Source: DASWKG01 sp036396755 (GTDB lineage: Bacteria; Actinomycetota; UBA4738; CALAEC01). From it: a stretch of DNA of 7,926 nucleotides. The first letter of the stretch is position 1. Each line of letters starts with the position of its first letter. Below the pieces are notes generated by a model. It was not told the origin of the DNA, ran no database searches, and was given only the letters and a program-made list of their open reading frames with translations. The position numbers and the translations under genes were made by a program. Location: NCBI GenBank assembly GCA_036396755.1, contig DASWKG010000057.1, positions 1-7,926 of the forward strand, read 5' to 3'. Below, in pieces: positions 6,316 to 7,926 of this stretch.

Positions 6316-6321
6316 TAGCAT
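6316..6321 (+). promoter_or_regulatory. -10 box of a probably leaderless transcript for the second methyltransferase
   Basis: TAGCAT sits 7 nt before the GTG at 6329, so the predicted transcription start falls on or within a base or two of the start codon. There is no Shine-Dalgarno. A possible -35, CTGACC (6291-6296), is 19 nt away and overlaps the permease stop codon. The context matches the box at 3297-3302. Confidence 0.5.
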
Positions 6322-6328
6322 CGGTCGG

Positions 6329-6988
6329 GTGAAGAACGTCCAGGACCACGCGGAGGACTTCGACCGGTGGGCGCCGACCTACGACCGGTCGCCGCTGCAG
6401 CGGTTCTTCTTCCATCCGGTGCACCGGCGCATCCTGCGCCTGCTCGACCCGCGGCCGGGGGAGCGGTTCCTCGAGCTGGGGTCGGGGACGGGAAACCTCG
6501 CGATGGCCGCCGCGGCGCGGACCGGGCTCGCCGTCGGGGTCGATCCGTCGCCGCGGATGGTCGAGCTTGCTACACGGAAGCTCGGCGAGCTCCCGCCGGG
6601 CGCGCGTGCGCGGTTCCTGGTCGGTGTGGCGGAGGCGCTGCCGCTGAAGGACGACACGTTCGACCTCGCCGCCACCTCGATCTCGATGCATCACTGGGTC
6701 GACCTCGAGGGCGGGTTCCGGCAGATCCGGCGGGTCGTGCGCCCGGGCGGACGCGTGCTCGTGGCCGACGTGGCGCCGCGCGGGTACGGGAAGGCGATCG
6801 CGATGGCGACCGGGTTCTGGCAGAGCCACCAGGGCGACGTCTGGGACCCGCGCGAGCTGGCGGGGACCCTCGAGCTCGCCGGCTTCACCAGGATCCGCCT
6901 CTGGAACCGCGGGCCGTGGTCCAGGCTCGTCGCGTTCGTCGCCGCCGAGGTCCCGCGCGACAAGCGGAGCCTCGAAGGGAGGTCGTGA
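6329..6988 (+). CDS. Class I SAM-dependent methyltransferase (Methyltransf_11/25-like)
   Basis: A 219-residue small-molecule-type methyltransferase. An N-terminal HAEDFDRWAPTYDRSPLQRFFFHPVH (7-32) cap is followed by motif I FLELGSGTGNLA (48-59), acidic D72 in VGVDPSPRMV, AEALPLKDDTFDLAATSISMHHW (101-123) and IRRVVRPGGRVLVAD (133-147). This is a complete Rossmann methyltransferase core. It is related to but clearly different from the MenG-like enzyme at 3311 (it lacks the LEF and SI-x-x-Y tail motifs). The GTG start is supported by the TAGCAT box 7 nt upstream and by the absence of a ribosome site. The VOC gene starts 2 nt after the stop, so the two form an operon. The substrate is unknown; the SMHHW segment is typical of broad UbiE/Coq5-like relatives, so automated annotation as 'UbiE' should be treated with caution. 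Confidence 0.88.
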   Translation: MKNVQDHAEDFDRWAPTYDRSPLQRFFFHPVHRRILRLLDPRPGERFLELGSGTGNLAMAAAARTGLAVGVDPSPRMVELATRKLGELPPGARARFLVGVAEALPLKDDTFDLAATSISMHHWVDLEGGFRQIRRVVRPGGRVLVADVAPRGYGKAIAMATGFWQSHQGDVWDPRELAGTLELAGFTRIRLWNRGPWSRLVAFVAAEVPRDKRSLEGRS

Positions 6989-6990
6989 GG

Positions 6991-7413
6991 ATGGAGCAGC
7001 GGCTCAGCCTCGTCACGCTCGGCGTCGCCGACCTCGGGCGCTCGCGTGCCTTCTACGAGGCGCTCGGATGGGTGACGAGCGCGCAGCCCGGCGCCGACGT
7101 GGTCTTCTTCCAGGCGGGAGGGATGGTCGTCGCGCTCTGGGGGCGCCACATGCTGGCGGGCGACTCGGGCGTCGAGGACGCCGGCGGCTGGGGCGGCGTC
7201 ACGCTGGCGCACAACGTGCGCTCACCGGAGGAGGTGGATGCGGTCCTCTCGGAGGCGGCGGCGGCGGGCGCCACGATCGCGCGGCCGGGAGCCGACACGT
7301 TCTGGGGAGGCTACTCCGGTGTGTTCGTGGACCCGGACGGGCACCCGTGGGAGGTGGCCCACAACCCCGAGTGGACGATCGGGGACGACGGGTCCATCCG
7401 CCTCCCGTCCTGA
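6991..7413 (+). CDS. VOC (glyoxalase/dioxygenase fold) family protein
   Basis: A 140-residue protein with the two beta-alpha-beta-beta-beta modules of the vicinal oxygen chelate fold. Module 1 starts RLSLVTLGVADLGRSRAFYEALGW (4-27) and has FFQAGGMVVALW (39-50). Module 2 has VTLAHNVRSPEEVDAVLSEAAAAGA (70-94) and ends with GYSGVFVDPDGHPWEVAHNPEW (107-128). H74 and E121 occupy metal-ligand-like positions, but the first-strand ligand position has no His, so a metal-dependent glyoxalase I activity is doubtful. The ATG is preceded by GGGAGGT (6977-6983) with a 7-nt gap, placed inside the 3' end of the methyltransferase gene 2 nt upstream, so the pair is co-transcribed. It may be an isomerase, a lyase, or an antibiotic- or electrophile-binding protein; nothing here chooses between them. 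Converges on the aconitase gene 4 nt away. Confidence 0.88.
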   Translation: MEQRLSLVTLGVADLGRSRAFYEALGWVTSAQPGADVVFFQAGGMVVALWGRHMLAGDSGVEDAGGWGGVTLAHNVRSPEEVDAVLSEAAAAGATIARPGADTFWGGYSGVFVDPDGHPWEVAHNPEWTIGDDGSIRLPS

Positions 7414-7417
7414 GCCC

Positions 7418-7926
7418 TCAGCGCCGGGCCAGCTCCCGAACGACCGCGGGGAGGATGCCGCCCTCGCGGAAGTAGCGAAGCTCGGTCGGGGTGTCGAGCC
7501 GGCTGCGCGCCTCGAACCGGATCTCGGCCCCGTCGTCGGGGCGCGCGACGACCGTCACGGTTCCGCCCGGCTCCAGCTCGCCGGCACCGACGACCTCGAA
7601 CGACTCGCGGCCGGTGAGCCCCAGCGACGCGGCCGACTCGCCGTCCCCGAACTGCAGCGGCAGCACGCCCATCTGCGCGAGGTTGGAGCGGTGGATGCGC
7701 TCGTAGCTCTCGGCGATCACCGCCCGGATCCCGAGGAGCGAGGTGCCCTTCGCGGCCCAGTCGCGGCTCGAGCCCGAGCCGTACTCCTTGCCGGCCAGCA
7801 CGACGAGCGGCACGCCCTCGTCCCGGTATCGCTCGGCGGCCTCGAAGATCGAGGTCTGCTCGCCGTCCGGCAGGTGGACGGTCACGCCGCCCTCGACCCC
7901 GGGGACCAGCAGGTTTCGGAGCCGGA
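7418..7926 (-). CDS. acnA: Aconitate hydratase, C-terminal part (runs off right edge)
   Basis: The reverse frame is open from the window edge to a TGA at 7420-7418, showing 168 complete codons of the C-terminal swivel domain. It starts in RLRNLLVPGVEGGVTVHLPDG, and KEYGSGSSRDWAAKG (7789-7745) holds the Ser-Ser-Arg residues that bind substrate in characterised aconitases. ESYERIHRSNLAQMGVLPLQF follows (SYERIHRSNL at 7708-7679), also a substrate-contact segment. The sequence is of the AcnA/IRP1 type, not AcnB. The enzyme interconverts citrate and isocitrate in the TCA and glyoxylate cycles; its 4Fe-4S-binding cysteines lie outside the window. The tail LRYFREGGILPAVVRELARR is the usual family C-terminus, so the gene is intact at this end. 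The internal GTG at 7885 is not the start. Its stop lies 4 nt from that of the VOC gene. Confidence 0.95.
   Translation of the reverse strand, partial: RLRNLLVPGVEGGVTVHLPDGEQTSIFEAAERYRDEGVPLVVLAGKEYGSGSSRDWAAKGTSLLGIRAVIAESYERIHRSNLAQMGVLPLQFGDGESAASLGLTGRESFEVVGAGELEPGGTVTVVARPDDGAEIRFEARSRLDTPTELRYFREGGILPAVVRELARR

Noticed and set aside
4423..6321. 632-codon minus-strand open frame opposite the permease
   Set aside because: Extreme His/Arg/Asp/Glu composition (repeated DRVGDEA-type strings) is the mirror image of a hydrophobic GC-rich membrane gene; no start signal and no family resemblance.
6367..6990. Upstream extension of the VOC frame through the second methyltransferase
   Set aside because: It is the +2 shadow of a complete methyltransferase; the VOC fold begins exactly at the ATG at 6991, preceded by GGGAGGT.

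Overview
The window is very GC-rich DNA. It uses GTG starts freely, its genes are packed tightly, and two genes appear to have leaderless transcripts (a TAGCAT -10 box 7-8 nt before a GTG). The strong GC bias at third codon positions opens long spurious reading frames opposite the real genes. Together with the gene content this suggests a high-GC actinobacterium, probably from an uncultivated or environmental lineage; the sequence alone does not allow closer placement. There are no RNA genes, insertion sequences, CRISPR arrays or phage genes, and it reads as ordinary chromosomal housekeeping and accessory metabolism. No gap between genes exceeds about 130 bases.

Layout. Positions 1-2350 (minus strand) hold an operon with acetyl-CoA synthetase first and the N-terminal part of an MFS transporter second. 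The two genes overlap by 4 nt (GTGA), and the transporter runs off the left edge. A 126-nt divergent region (2351-2476) with a perfect 9-bp inverted repeat leads to a small cupin gene (2477-2839, plus). This converges, with 12 nt between, on a minus-strand STAS-domain anti-sigma-factor antagonist (2852-3196). A second divergent control region (3197-3310) holds a good sigma-70 promoter for the STAS gene, a tandem octamer repeat, and a leaderless-type -10 box for the next gene. That gene starts a plus-strand pair: a UbiE/MenG-type quinone methyltransferase (3311-4045), overlapped by 11 nt with a membrane protein (4035-4769) that looks like a divergent, shortened member of the UbiA prenyltransferase group.

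From 4770 a promoter and strong ribosome binding site serve an AzgA/NCS2-type purine permease (4879-6294). A small stem-loop and another TAGCAT box separate it from a second SAM-dependent methyltransferase (6329-6988), which has only 2 nt between it and a glyoxalase-fold (VOC) protein (6991-7413). Only 4 nt further on, the C-terminal end of aconitase lies on the minus strand (7418-7926) and continues past the right edge.

How they fit together. Acetate activation (Acs) and aconitase both feed the TCA/glyoxylate core, and the MenG-like enzyme belongs to menaquinone synthesis. The permease supplies purine bases. The methyltransferase-VOC pair and the cupin have no assignable substrate. No clearly novel system is visible. 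The most promising lead is the translationally coupled MenG-like methyltransferase and UbiA-like membrane protein, in which the classical prenyl-diphosphate-binding aspartate motif is degraded.
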